This document shows, in pieces, positions 52,002-60,480 of a stretch of 64,000 bases of DNA (position 1 is the first letter of the stretch; each line of letters starts with the position of its first letter). A program made the position numbers and the translations under genes. A model generated the notes under the pieces. The model saw only the letters and a program-made list of their open reading frames with translations, did no database searches and was not told where the DNA came from. The DNA is taken from NCBI GenBank assembly GCA_041446545.1, contig JBGOEJ010000008.1:69817-133816 (forward strand). The letters are read 5' to 3'. The stretch comes from Fervidibacter canadensis (GTDB taxonomy: Bacteria > Armatimonadota > Fervidibacteria > Fervidibacterales > Fervidibacteraceae).

Positions 52002-53351
52002 ATGCGTCGTCTCGTCGCTTTCACTTGCCTTGCCTTCCTCGGGTTTTTATCGGCACAGACGCCTCGCTCCCATGTCTGCTATGCCGTCGCCCAAGACGCC
52101 ATCGTCAATCCCGTCTTGAAGGACTTTTTGAGAAGAGCGATAGAGACGGCACAGCGGGATGGCGCAGAATGCCTCGTCGTCCAAATCACGACGCCCGGCG
52201 GCACGGTAGACGCCATGCAGGAGATCGTGCGAATGTTTTTGCAATCGCCCGTTCCTGTCGTCACTTATGTCGCTCCCATCGCCAGCAATGCCGACTCGGC
52301 AGGCGCTTTCATTGTCATGGCAGGGCACATCGCTGCCATGGCACCAGGCTCGCGCATCGGCGCCGCCCATCCTGTGTTGCTTCCCATCGGCGGCGGGGAG
52401 CAAGGTCCCTCGGAAGCAGAACGCATCATGACGAAGAAAGCGACGCAAGCGGTCGCTGCCACCATCAAAGCCATCGCCGAATTGCGGGGGCGTAACCCAA
52501 AGGTCGCCGAACGGATGGTGCGGGAAAGCCTTTCGCTGACGGCGCGAGAAGCAGTGGAGCAAAAAATCGTGGACTTGGTTGCCGACGACCTCAATGACCT
52601 GTTGCGCAAGATTGACGGGCGTGCCGTGAAAACGATGGCAGGCATCAAAACTTTGCACACCCGCAACGCTCAAGTCCACGAAATCCGCATGAGCGCCAAA
52701 GAAACTTTCCTGCACTTTTTGTCCAATCCCAACATCACCTACCTTTTGCTCCTCATCGCCATGTTCGGCTTCATTTTGGAGATTTACAACCCCGGCGCCA
52801 TCTTGCCCATCACCGTCGCCGTCATCGCCTTTTTGCTGTTTCTCTTCTCGTCCACGATGTTGCCCGTCAATGTCGTCGGGGTGTTGCTGATTGCGGCGGC
52901 AGCAGCCTTCTTTATCGCCGAATTGTTTGTGACCAGTCACGGCGTTTTAGCAGCAGCGGGGCTGGTTTCGTTGCTGTTGGGCGGCTACATGCTCTTTCCT
53001 GAGCCAGGTTCTGTGCCCAACTTTTACGCCCGCCACTTGCGGGTGGCACCTGGCACTTTGATCGGCACGAGCGTTATCGTCGGGGGATTGCTGATAGCAG
53101 CCCTCGTCGCTGTCGTGCGGGGGCAACGGCGCAAACCCATCGTCGGTCAAGAGTGGCTTATCGGGCAAGTCGGCGAAGCCCGAACCGACTTGAACCCGCA
53201 AGGGACGGTCTTTGTCGCTGGCAGTTGGTGGACAGCGGAAGCCGTAGACGGTGAGGTGAAGGCGGGCGATCCAGTGGAAGTCATCGCCATAGAAGGTTTG
53301 CGCTTGAAGGTGCGGCGCAAACCTGCCGAGAAGAGGAAGGTGGGTGAGTGA
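52002..53351 (+). CDS. NfeD-type membrane protease-like protein
   Basis: 449 residues. Signal peptide, a ClpP-like serine-protease domain (DGAECLVVQITTPGGTVDAM, NADSAGAFIVMAGH with the likely catalytic Ser, and a Lys further on), then membrane helices (LLLLIAMFGFILEIYNPGAI) and a C-terminal OB-fold (VGEARTDLNPQGTVFVAGSWW). NfeD-type proteins partner stomatin-like SPFH proteins. The stomatin gene follows after one base. Confidence 0.9.
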   Translation: MRRLVAFTCLAFLGFLSAQTPRSHVCYAVAQDAIVNPVLKDFLRRAIETAQRDGAECLVVQITTPGGTVDAMQEIVRMFLQSPVPVVTYVAPIASNADSAGAFIVMAGHIAAMAPGSRIGAAHPVLLPIGGGEQGPSEAERIMTKKATQAVAATIKAIAELRGRNPKVAERMVRESLSLTAREAVEQKIVDLVADDLNDLLRKIDGRAVKTMAGIKTLHTRNAQVHEIRMSAKETFLHFLSNPNITYLLLLIAMFGFILEIYNPGAILPITVAVIAFLLFLFSSTMLPVNVVGVLLIAAAAAFFIAELFVTSHGVLAAAGLVSLLLGGYMLFPEPGSVPNFYARHLRVAPGTLIGTSVIVGGLLIAALVAVVRGQRRKPIVGQEWLIGQVGEARTDLNPQGTVFVAGSWWTAEAVDGEVKAGDPVEVIAIEGLRLKVRRKPAEKRKVGE

Positions 53352-53352
53352 G

Positions 53353-54138
53353 ATGTCGGCAGAACTCCTTCAGTTAGCCATCGTCGTCATCGTTTTGGCG
53401 GTCGTGTTGGTCTCTCAGGCTATTCGCATCATTTACGAGTGGGAGCGGGGCGTCGTCTTCCGCCTCGGTCGCTTCAACCGCATCCTTCCGCCGGGCATTC
53501 AATTCATCATCCCTATCATTGAACGCGCCGTCAAGGTGGACTTGCGGGTCTTCGTCGTGGATGTCCCTAAGCAGGAAATCATCACCAAGGACAATGTGAC
53601 GGTGAAAGTCAACGCCGTCGTCTACTTCCGCGTCATGGACCCCGCCGCCGCTTTGACCCGCGTGGAGAATTACCTTTACGCCACGCAACAAGTCGCCCAG
53701 ACGACCCTTCGGGATGTCGTCGGGCAAAGTGAACTGGACGAATTGCTCTCCCATCGGGAGGAACTCAACCAACGGCTGCAGCACATCATTGACGCAGCGA
53801 CCGACCCTTGGGGCATCAAAGTGGACATGGTCGCCATCAAGGATGTGGAATTGCCCGACGCAATGAAACGGGCGATGGCACGACAGGCAGAGGCAGAACG
53901 GGAGCGGCGTGCCAAGGTCATCCACGCCCAAGGCGAATACCAAGCCGCCGAAACTTTAGCCCAAGCGGCGGAAATCATGGGGCGCCACCCTGGCTCGCTG
54001 CAGTTGCGCTTCCTGCAAACGCTGACGGAGGTAGCGACGGAACGAAGCACCATCGTCGTCATGCCCGTGCCCATTGACATTCTCTCCGCCTTCCTAACGG
54101 ATCGGCGGCGGATGGAAACCTTGACACCTCCCTCGTAG
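53353..54138 (+). CDS. Stomatin-like SPFH protein
   Basis: 261 residues. One N-terminal membrane helix, then the SPFH domain: IIYEWERGVVFRLGRFNRI, PPGIQFIIPIIERAV, VDVPKQEIITKDNVTVKVNAV, RDVVGQSELDELLSHREEL, and a coiled-coil EAERERRAKVIHAQGEYQAAE. Forms membrane microdomain oligomers. It starts one base after the NfeD stop, a classic operon pair. Confidence 0.93.
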   Translation: MSAELLQLAIVVIVLAVVLVSQAIRIIYEWERGVVFRLGRFNRILPPGIQFIIPIIERAVKVDLRVFVVDVPKQEIITKDNVTVKVNAVVYFRVMDPAAALTRVENYLYATQQVAQTTLRDVVGQSELDELLSHREELNQRLQHIIDAATDPWGIKVDMVAIKDVELPDAMKRAMARQAEAERERRAKVIHAQGEYQAAETLAQAAEIMGRHPGSLQLRFLQTLTEVATERSTIVVMPVPIDILSAFLTDRRRMETLTPPS

Positions 54139-54141
54139 CCC

Positions 54142-54165
54142 TTTTGTGGGTGGGACGCCACAAAA
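54142..54165. promoter_or_regulatory. 8-bp perfect inverted repeat between stomatin and next gene
   Basis: TTTTGTGG-N8-CCACAAAA in a 48-bp gap. It may terminate the NfeD-stomatin transcript or be an operator for the next gene. No T-run beyond the arm. Confidence 0.45.
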
Positions 54166-54186
54166 TACTACCGAGGTGAAGGGAAG

Positions 54187-54585
54187 ATGTGGCAACCCAA
54201 GACGAAGGAAGCCGTTTTGCGGGAAGTGCGCATCCGTCAATGGCGGGCGCAAGTCGGGCAAAAAGTGAAGGCTACCCTCGTTGCTTTGGGGGCATGGCTA
54301 ACAGCCCGCTTCAAGGATGCCCTTTGCTGGCTGCGTTGTTGGTCGGCGGCGACGGCAAAGGAGATAGAAGTGAACCGACGATTAAGTCAACGCCACGACA
54401 AATTGCTGCAAATCGGCGAGCGGGCTTATGCCCTCTACCGTTCGGGAAACTTTTCGTGGGAAGCACTCCTTCCCTTGTGTGAAGAACTGGAAGGGATGGA
54501 CAAGGAGTTGGAAGCCCTTCAAAGGCAACCTTTGCTCCTCTTTGCCCACGACCGAGAAGAGAAGCAGCGGGCGACGGGTTCGTAA
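54187..54585 (+). CDS. Hypothetical small helical protein
   Basis: 132 residues. Basic N-terminal helix (KTKEAVLREVRIRQWRAQV), hydrophobic middle (LVALGAWLTARFKDALCWL) and a helical C-terminus with coiled-coil character. No family. SD GAGGTGAAGGG. It follows the stomatin gene. Confidence 0.55.
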   Translation: MWQPKTKEAVLREVRIRQWRAQVGQKVKATLVALGAWLTARFKDALCWLRCWSAATAKEIEVNRRLSQRHDKLLQIGERAYALYRSGNFSWEALLPLCEELEGMDKELEALQRQPLLLFAHDREEKQRATGS

Positions 54586-54606
54586 CCTGAAGGGGGTCAA
54601 AGGCGT

Positions 54607-55134
54607 ATGGGACGCTTAGCGGAAGAAGTCCAAAAACGCTTGGTCGCCACCTTAGCGCCCTACATGGGCAAAGTCCACTACGGTAACTTGCGCTTTCAAA
54701 GTTCTGACTGGTCAGAAGGCGACCGCCATTTCACCAACATCGCCATCGTCTACGAAACGCCCGGCAGTTCTACCAACCAACTCAACTTGCTCGTGGACGA
54801 ACAGGAAGGGGTCATCACCTTTATAGATGGCGAATCGGAGCGGCGAACTTCGGACATTGACGAGGTTTTGCAATTTGTGGAAAGCGCCGTCCGCACGATT
54901 CCCGAACGGCGCTTGGAACGGCTGTATGAAACGGTGCGCCGATGGGCGCAGCAAGGCAAAAGCAAGGCAGAAGTTTTAGCCGAACTCAACCGACTTTTGC
55001 GAGCCGATTTGGTCGGCGGAAGCATCACCTACACCGAACTGAAAGCCAGCATCCAGTATTCCTTGCAACTCTTCAACATCCCCTTGCCCTCTGCCACCCG
55101 AACAGGGGAAGGCTCCGAAAAGACCGAGGGTTAG
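54607..55134 (+). CDS. Hypothetical protein
   Basis: 175 residues. Residues 20-85 have alternating polar strands (GNLRFQSSDWSEGDRHFTNI), followed by helical segments (EVLQFVESAVRTIPERRLERLYE). No recognised domain. SD GGGGGT. Sits between the small helical protein and pcm with 21 bp and zero bases spacing, so in the same transcript. Confidence 0.55.
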   Translation: MGRLAEEVQKRLVATLAPYMGKVHYGNLRFQSSDWSEGDRHFTNIAIVYETPGSSTNQLNLLVDEQEGVITFIDGESERRTSDIDEVLQFVESAVRTIPERRLERLYETVRRWAQQGKSKAEVLAELNRLLRADLVGGSITYTELKASIQYSLQLFNIPLPSATRTGEGSEKTEG

Positions 55135-55878
55135 GTGACGATTGAGGCGAAGGAGATGCGCAGATGGCTGTCATCTTCCCGCAACGGCGGCAACTGTCCC
55201 GAAGAGGTGGAACGCCGCCTCGCTCTCCTTCGGGCGGAAATGGTGGAGCATCAGTTGCGTCGCCGGGGCATCAAGGATGAACGGGTATTGGCGGCTTTTT
55301 TGAAAGTGCCCCGCCATAAGTTCGTCCGTCCCCAAGACCTTTGGGTTGCCTACGAAGACTACCCCCTGCCCATCGGTTACGGTCAGACCATTTCTCAGCC
55401 CTACATCGTTGCCCTCATGACGGAACTTTTGGAACTGAAAGGCGACGAGCGAGTCTTGGAAGTCGGGACGGGTTCAGGTTATCAAGCCGCTATCCTCGCC
55501 GAGTTGGCGAAGGAAGTCATCACAATAGAACGCCTCCCTGAGTTAGCCCGTAGAGCCCGACAAGTGTTGACGGAACTTGGTTACCACAATGTGACGGTGC
55601 TGGTCGGCGATGGGTCTTTAGGAGCACCAGAGTTTGCCCCTTTTGACGCTATCATCGTCACTGCTGCTGCCCCCCATCCTCCAAAAGCCCTGCTTAAGCA
55701 ACTGAAAGAAAACGGGCGGTTGGTCATTCCCGTCGGCGACCGAAACCTTCAAGAACTCGTCCGCTTCCTTCGCGAGGGCAATGAATGGCGGCAAGAAAAT
55801 CACGGTCCCTGCCTCTTTGTCCCTCTCATCGGCAAAGAAGGCTTTGGTGGCTTTGCCCCGCCCGACCCTTTGCCTTGA
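55135..55878 (+). CDS. pcm: Protein-L-isoaspartate O-methyltransferase
   Basis: 247 residues. Repairs aged isoaspartyl residues. VPRHKFVRPQDLWVAYEDYPLPIGYGQTIS, SAM motif VLEVGTGSGYQAAILAELA and LKENGRLVIPVGDR. The start is a GTG right after the preceding stop; an ATG seven codons later is also possible. N-terminal extension of about 20 residues. Useful to a hot-environment cell, if that inference is right. Confidence 0.92.
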   Translation: MTIEAKEMRRWLSSSRNGGNCPEEVERRLALLRAEMVEHQLRRRGIKDERVLAAFLKVPRHKFVRPQDLWVAYEDYPLPIGYGQTISQPYIVALMTELLELKGDERVLEVGTGSGYQAAILAELAKEVITIERLPELARRARQVLTELGYHNVTVLVGDGSLGAPEFAPFDAIIVTAAAPHPPKALLKQLKENGRLVIPVGDRNLQELVRFLREGNEWRQENHGPCLFVPLIGKEGFGGFAPPDPLP

Positions 55879-55913
55879 CGGATGACCTCTTTGATGCCCG
55901 CTGACGATGGCTT

Positions 55914-56894
55914 ATGAAGGAAGGGCAAGCGGTCTTGTTGATTGTCAACCCCAAAGCAGGAGGTGGCAAAGGGAGAAGTTGGGGCGACCGATTGACCCAA
56001 GCGCTCCGACGCCGCTTCCCTCATGTCCACACCGTCTTCACAGAACGGACAGGTAGCGCCGCTCAAGCCGTCGCTGACTATGATGCCGACCTCATCCTTG
56101 TCGCAGGGGGCGATGGTGTTTTCCACGATGCCATCAACGGGTTGTGGCGAACGGGCAAAAAGATTCCCATCGCCCTCATCCCTATCGGGACAGGCAATGT
56201 CTTTGCCTCCAACTTCGCCATCCCTTTTCATCCGCTGAAAGCCTTGCAAGTTTTGCTGGAAGGGCAAGTGCGGTGGCTGGACTTAGGGCACGCTTACGGG
56301 CAAGTTTTCCACTGCAGCCTCGGCATCGGCTTTGACGCTTATGTCGTCGCCCGTTTGGAAGCCGAACGACCGACGCTCTTAAAACGCCTTTTGGGCAGGT
56401 TGGCTTATGTCGTTTCCGCCTTGCGCCACAGCCTCCGCTACGAATGGTCGCATATTTCGGTGACCGCTCAATTGCCCGACGGCTCTCAAGGGCGATGGGA
56501 ACGGGAGGCGTGGCTTGTTTTGGTGACGAACCTGCCCGACTACGGTGGTGTCCCCATTGCCCCCGATGCCCAGCCCGACGATGGAGCATTGGATTTGGTC
56601 ATCTTGCCGTCGCAAAGCAAATTGGACTACTTTCGCTTCGCCGTGATGGGTTGGCTGGGTTGGCATCGCCGTCATCCCGAAGTTGTCGTCCAGCGCATTC
56701 GCTGCGCTCACATCCTTTCCGACCCGCCTGTCCCGACCCAAATGGACGGTGAACTAACCCCTGAAACGCCTGTCACCGTTGAAGTCATCCCTTGCGCCTT
56801 GCCCGTCCTTTTGCCCCGTCCGCAACCTCGCCGCCTCCCGAAGGCTCTAAGAAAGTGGCGAAAACCAGCGAGAGGAGATGGTCATCGTGCCTGA
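55914..56894 (+). CDS. Diacylglycerol kinase-like lipid kinase
   Basis: 326 residues. DAGK catalytic domain: LLIVNPKAGGGKGRS, LILVAGGDGVFHDAINGL, and IPIGTGNVFASNFAIP. Members phosphorylate diacylglycerol or related lipids in phospholipid recycling. The C-terminal 100 residues form the beta sandwich of the family. Basic tail. It overlaps the next gene slightly. Confidence 0.92.
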   Translation: MKEGQAVLLIVNPKAGGGKGRSWGDRLTQALRRRFPHVHTVFTERTGSAAQAVADYDADLILVAGGDGVFHDAINGLWRTGKKIPIALIPIGTGNVFASNFAIPFHPLKALQVLLEGQVRWLDLGHAYGQVFHCSLGIGFDAYVVARLEAERPTLLKRLLGRLAYVVSALRHSLRYEWSHISVTAQLPDGSQGRWEREAWLVLVTNLPDYGGVPIAPDAQPDDGALDLVILPSQSKLDYFRFAVMGWLGWHRRHPEVVVQRIRCAHILSDPPVPTQMDGELTPETPVTVEVIPCALPVLLPRPQPRRLPKALRKWRKPARGDGHRA

Positions 56895-57348
56895 AACGGT
56901 CATGCTGACTCAAATCGCTAAAGCGCCCCTTGACAAGGTTTACAGCATCGCCAAGCAAGTGGAGCGGTTTCCCCAATGGCTGGACTATGTGACCGCTATC
57001 CGCATCTTGGAACGCCAAGAGGATGGGCGCATCGTCCTTAGCGAATGGGAAGCGTCGGTGCCCTTGCTGGGCTTGAAAGTCCGATGGTTGGAGCGAGACG
57101 AGTGGGACGACGAACGACGCTTTTGTCACTTCGCTTTGCAAGAAGGCGACTTGGATCGCTACGAAGGCATTTGGCAATTTGAGCCCCATCCCGAAGGAAC
57201 GCTGATGCGGCTCAAAATCACTTACGAATATCGCCTGCCTGTCGGCGGGACGCTTGTCCAACAACTTGTCCGAAAGGTCGTAGAGCAAATGGGACAAAAG
57301 TTGCTTTCGGGCATCGCCCGCGCCGCTGAAGAAGGGAAGGAACCTTGA
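56887..57348 (+). CDS. SRPBCC/START-type protein (polyketide-cyclase-like)
   Basis: 153 residues. LTQIAKAPLDKVYSIAKQVERFPQWLDYVTAIRILE and the conserved beta grip (WEASVPLLGLKVRWLERDEW) fit the Coq10/START ligand-binding family. GTG start nine bases after GAGGAG; an ATG nine bases earlier lacks space. It overlaps the lipid-kinase gene by eight bases. May bind a lipid; unproven. Confidence 0.82.
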   Translation: MPETVMLTQIAKAPLDKVYSIAKQVERFPQWLDYVTAIRILERQEDGRIVLSEWEASVPLLGLKVRWLERDEWDDERRFCHFALQEGDLDRYEGIWQFEPHPEGTLMRLKITYEYRLPVGGTLVQQLVRKVVEQMGQKLLSGIARAAEEGKEP

Positions 57349-57351
57349 GCG

Positions 57352-57360
57352 TGCTATAAT
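57352..57360 (+). promoter_or_regulatory. rpsF: Extended -10 promoter (TGC-TATAAT) for rpsF-ssb-rpsR
   Basis: Perfect TATAAT preceded by TGC, 47 bases before the rpsF start. No -35 match. The strongest extended -10 in the window. Confidence 0.65.
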
Positions 57361-57406
57361 TGCCGTGCCCAAAGAAGCCAATCCGTCATAGACTGGAGGG
57401 ACGAAA

Positions 57407-57835
57407 ATGGGTGAGTCAGAGCAAAAGGTTGCAAAGGAGCCCACAGAAGAAACGGCAGAAGTGACGGGGGCGACGGTGGCGACGGAGGTTTCGGCGCTTC
57501 CCGCTGAAGCGCCCGCCGTTCTCCCCAAGACGCCACCAAAAGGGAGCAAAAGTTACGAACTCATCTTCCTCGTGGATGCCGCCTTGCCCAAAGAAGAACT
57601 GGATGCCCTTATCGCTAAGGTGCAAGGCATCATTGAGCAGCGGGAAGGGATCGTGGAAAATGTCCGTGTCTCGGATGTCCGCCGCCTCGCTTACGAGATC
57701 AAAAAGCGCACCCATGGCGTCTATGTCGTCGTCAACTTCTTTCTCTTGCCCTCTCAAATTGCCGAACTGGAACGCCTCTTGCGGCTGGACGAGCGGGTCT
57801 TGCGCCATATGGTCATCTGCACCCGCTCTTCCTGA
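57407..57835 (+). CDS. rpsF: Ribosomal protein bS6 with long N-terminal extension
   Basis: 142 residues; usual length is about 95-130. The S6 fold begins near residue 48 (SYELIFLVDAALPKEEL) and the final VLRHMVICT is typical. The first 47 residues are a Thr/Ala/Glu-rich, probably disordered segment. Good SD (GGAGGG). Start is directly supported by the promoter and the site. Confidence 0.94.
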   Translation: MGESEQKVAKEPTEETAEVTGATVATEVSALPAEAPAVLPKTPPKGSKSYELIFLVDAALPKEELDALIAKVQGIIEQREGIVENVRVSDVRRLAYEIKKRTHGVYVVVNFFLLPSQIAELERLLRLDERVLRHMVICTRSS

Positions 57836-57867
57836 CAAGGGAGAATAAGGCAGCGAGGTGAGCGGGT

Positions 57868-58338
57868 TTGTTCAATCGCGTCATCTTGGTCGGGCGGTTG
57901 GTCGCCGACCCCGAAGTCCGTTACACGCCCGACGGCATCCCTATCGCCTCTTTCCGTTTAGCCGTAGACCGACCGCCCCGTCGGGGCATGGAGCGGCAAA
58001 CCGACTTTATCCGCATCGTCACCTTCCGCCGCTTAGCCGAATTCGTCCAAAGTTACCTGAAAAAAGGGCGATTGGTGCTCGTGGAAGGGCGCTTGCAAAT
58101 TAACAGTTACACCGATCGGATGGGACAGCGACGCACCGCTGTGGATGTCGTCGCTTTCAATGTCCAGTTCATGGACAAAAAGCCTGAAGGCGTCCCTTTC
58201 TCTGCTCCTTCCGTCGCGGGCTTTCCGTCATCGTTAGAGCCGATGGACATCCTTCCCGAACAAGATGTGCCCATTGATGACATCGTTTTAGACGAACTGC
58301 CGCCTCCCGAAGAGGAAGGCAGCGAGTTTCCTTTTTGA
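57868..58338 (+). CDS. ssb: Single-stranded DNA-binding protein
   Basis: 156 residues. OB-fold MFNRVILVGRLVADPEVRYTP with TTG start behind GAGGTGAG, aromatic IRIVTFRRLAEFVQSYLKKG, and an acidic tail ending DELPPPEEEGSEFPF, the partner-binding tip. It sits between rpsF and rpsR, the conserved gene order. Confidence 0.95.
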   Translation: MFNRVILVGRLVADPEVRYTPDGIPIASFRLAVDRPPRRGMERQTDFIRIVTFRRLAEFVQSYLKKGRLVLVEGRLQINSYTDRMGQRRTAVDVVAFNVQFMDKKPEGVPFSAPSVAGFPSSLEPMDILPEQDVPIDDIVLDELPPPEEEGSEFPF

Positions 58339-58370
58339 GCGCCTAAAAACTTTCCAAAGGAGGTCACGGG

Positions 58371-58604
58371 GTGAGACGAACGATGGCAGCACGACGCAAA
58401 AAGAAAAAGCGGTGTCAATGGTGCATGGAAGGCCTTCGCTTCATTGACTACAAAAGCGTCAACCGACTGCAACGCTTCATGGACAGCAAGGGCAAAATTT
58501 TGCCCCGTCGCCAGACGGGCAACTGTGCCCGCCACCAGCGCCAGTTAGCCGTCGCCATCAAACGGGCGCGCATCATGGGGCTTCTCCCCTTCGTCGTCTA
58601 TTGA
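58371..58604 (+). CDS. rpsR: Ribosomal protein bS18 (zinc-type)
   Basis: 77 residues. KRCQWCMEGLRFIDYKSV, NRLQRFMDSKGKILPRRQTG, and NCARHQRQLAVAIKRARIMGLLP. Three Cys plus His suggest a C+ zinc-binding form. GTG start after AAAGGAGGTCAC; an ATG four codons later is possible. No rplI follows. Confidence 0.95.
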   Translation: MRRTMAARRKKKKRCQWCMEGLRFIDYKSVNRLQRFMDSKGKILPRRQTGNCARHQRQLAVAIKRARIMGLLPFVVY

Positions 58605-58650
58605 ACGGCAGGCAAACAGCGGCGGGCAACTGCTTTTCTCTCCGACCCGC

Positions 58651-58684
58651 TTTGAGGGGATGGAAAATTTGAGGGGATGGAAAA
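58651..58684. repeat. 17-bp direct repeat, two copies
   Basis: TTGAGGGGATGGAAAAT at 58651-58667, followed at once by a copy with 16 of 17 bases matching (58668-58684). Located between rpsR and the IorA-like gene 3' end. Confidence 0.5.
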
Positions 58685-58685
58685 A

Positions 58686-60404
58686 TTACTCGCCGACAAT
58701 CTTGCCTTCCGTCTTTTTCGGCTTAAGCCCTTGCTCCGTCCAAACAGGGACGAAGGGGCAGGGCTCGCGGACGATGAGCGCCCGCAGTTCGTCACCATAG
58801 TCCAGCACCCAACGGACGCTTTCCGTGAGCGCCTTGGCGTCAAAGGACGAGACGACTTTTGTCGGGATGCTTGCTGCCGTCAGCAAGACTTCCATTCGCA
58901 AGGGCGGGACAAATTCGCCTGCCGCATCAAATCCGCTGCCAAGATGAGGCTGACCGCCCGTGAACGCTGCCCCACCGTTGTCGGCGATGATGACCGCCAT
59001 CGGTGCCCGCCAACGGGCAGCGTTCAAAATCCCTAAAAGTGCCCCGTGAAAGAAATCGCTGTCGCCGACGATGGCGATGTAGCGCCGATAGGGATGGCGC
59101 TCCAACTTCGCTAACGCCGCAATGAAGTTGACCGCCCCGCCCATGCTGTGCTTGATGCGCACCAATTCGTAAGGCTTGCCGATAGCGACGATGGAGCAAC
59201 CTGGGTCGGAAGCGACGACAGCCTCCCAACCTTTCTCACGACAGGCAGCCATCAACGCCTCTAAAAACGGCGGATAGGGACAACCGTCGCAAAATCGCAA
59301 GGTGAACCCTTGCGGGCGCTGCGGGTCGGGCAACCCTTCAAGGCGCTCCAGCGGCAATTCTACCAACGCCCGCAACGCTAACCCGATGCGCCGCAAAGTC
59401 AACTCGCCTTCACGGGGCAACTCGCCCGTCAACTTTCCCCGAACGGCACAAGGAAAACGCGCTTCCTGCATCAACGCCTTCAATTGCATCTCCACAATTG
59501 GCTCGCCTTCTTCTACGACCAACACGGTCGCCACGCCCGCCAACGCCTTCAAGAGCCAGTGGCGGGGTAGGGGAGAAGTCGTCGCTAAGGGCACGAACCG
59601 CAACGGCTCTGGTCGTCCTCCGACAGCCTCCAAAACTTCCCTCACTTTTGTCGCACAGAAACCGACGGCAAGGACGGCGATGTCGCCCTCTCGTCTCTCC
59701 GTTGCGCCTTGACTTGTCTCGTCAAAGAGCCGCTGAAGCAAATTTTCGTAGGCTCGCTCTATTTGCCGCACCTTTTCGTGCAACTGAGCGTGCAAAAGGA
59801 GAGCGTTCCCGCCCGATGCGATGGAGGGCAGAGACGGAAGCGAGGGCACAAAAGGGACTTTTAAGTCCTGCGGCTCATCCGCTTCATCCGTCGCCACCGC
59901 AAAGGCTTTGGGAAAGCGGACGAAGACGGGCAACGAAAAATCGGCGGAAAGGCGAAAGGCTTCTGCCATTAATTTGGCGGCACTTTTGACCTCCGTCGGC
60001 TCCAGCAACGGCAATTCGCTCATCAGCGCCAGCCAGCGGGTATCCTGCTCGTTTTGAGAATGCCACGCCGAAGGGTCATCCCCCAACGCAATGACGAGAG
60101 GCGATGGCACACCCGTCAAGTTCACCGTCATCAACGCATCCAACAACACATTCCCGCCGACACTCTTGACACAAACCAATGACGGATAGCCCGCCAAAGT
60201 TGCCCCGATAGCAAGTTCCAATGCCACTTTCTCGTTGGCTGCCCAATGAAAGATGGGCGCAGCGTCGGGATGTTGCGAGGCGAGGGTTTGCAAGGCAGCG
60301 AAAACGCCTTTGCTCGGCGTGCCAGGATAACCCGTCACGAACCGAACACCCACTCGCCAAGCGCCCCATGCCAACGCTTCTTCGCCGGTGACTTTGCGCC
60401 CCAT
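58686..60404 (-). CDS. IorA-like thiamine-diphosphate oxidoreductase lacking ferredoxin domain
   Basis: 572 residues; a typical IorA has about 600-650. Pyrimidine-binding domain (VTGYPGTPSKGVFAAL, and LVCVKSVGGNVLLDAL) and a TPP-binding domain (VGDSDFFHGALLGILNAA, then DNGGAAFTGGQPHLGSG). The C-terminal 4Fe-4S domain usually seen in indolepyruvate:ferredoxin oxidoreductase alpha is missing, and no iorB is adjacent. RFCDGCPYPPFLEAL retains a CxxC. 2-oxoacid oxidation or an aryl-pyruvate role is inferred. SD GGAGGCG. Confidence 0.8.
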   Translation of the reverse strand: MGRKVTGEEALAWGAWRVGVRFVTGYPGTPSKGVFAALQTLASQHPDAAPIFHWAANEKVALELAIGATLAGYPSLVCVKSVGGNVLLDALMTVNLTGVPSPLVIALGDDPSAWHSQNEQDTRWLALMSELPLLEPTEVKSAAKLMAEAFRLSADFSLPVFVRFPKAFAVATDEADEPQDLKVPFVPSLPSLPSIASGGNALLLHAQLHEKVRQIERAYENLLQRLFDETSQGATERREGDIAVLAVGFCATKVREVLEAVGGRPEPLRFVPLATTSPLPRHWLLKALAGVATVLVVEEGEPIVEMQLKALMQEARFPCAVRGKLTGELPREGELTLRRIGLALRALVELPLERLEGLPDPQRPQGFTLRFCDGCPYPPFLEALMAACREKGWEAVVASDPGCSIVAIGKPYELVRIKHSMGGAVNFIAALAKLERHPYRRYIAIVGDSDFFHGALLGILNAARWRAPMAVIIADNGGAAFTGGQPHLGSGFDAAGEFVPPLRMEVLLTAASIPTKVVSSFDAKALTESVRWVLDYGDELRALIVREPCPFVPVWTEQGLKPKKTEGKIVGE

Positions 60405-60480
60405 CGTTCATCGCCTCCGTCGGCAAGTTGTAGCGTCAAAAGGCGAAAGTCGCCACAGTGATGGGGTGAGGTGAGCGAGC

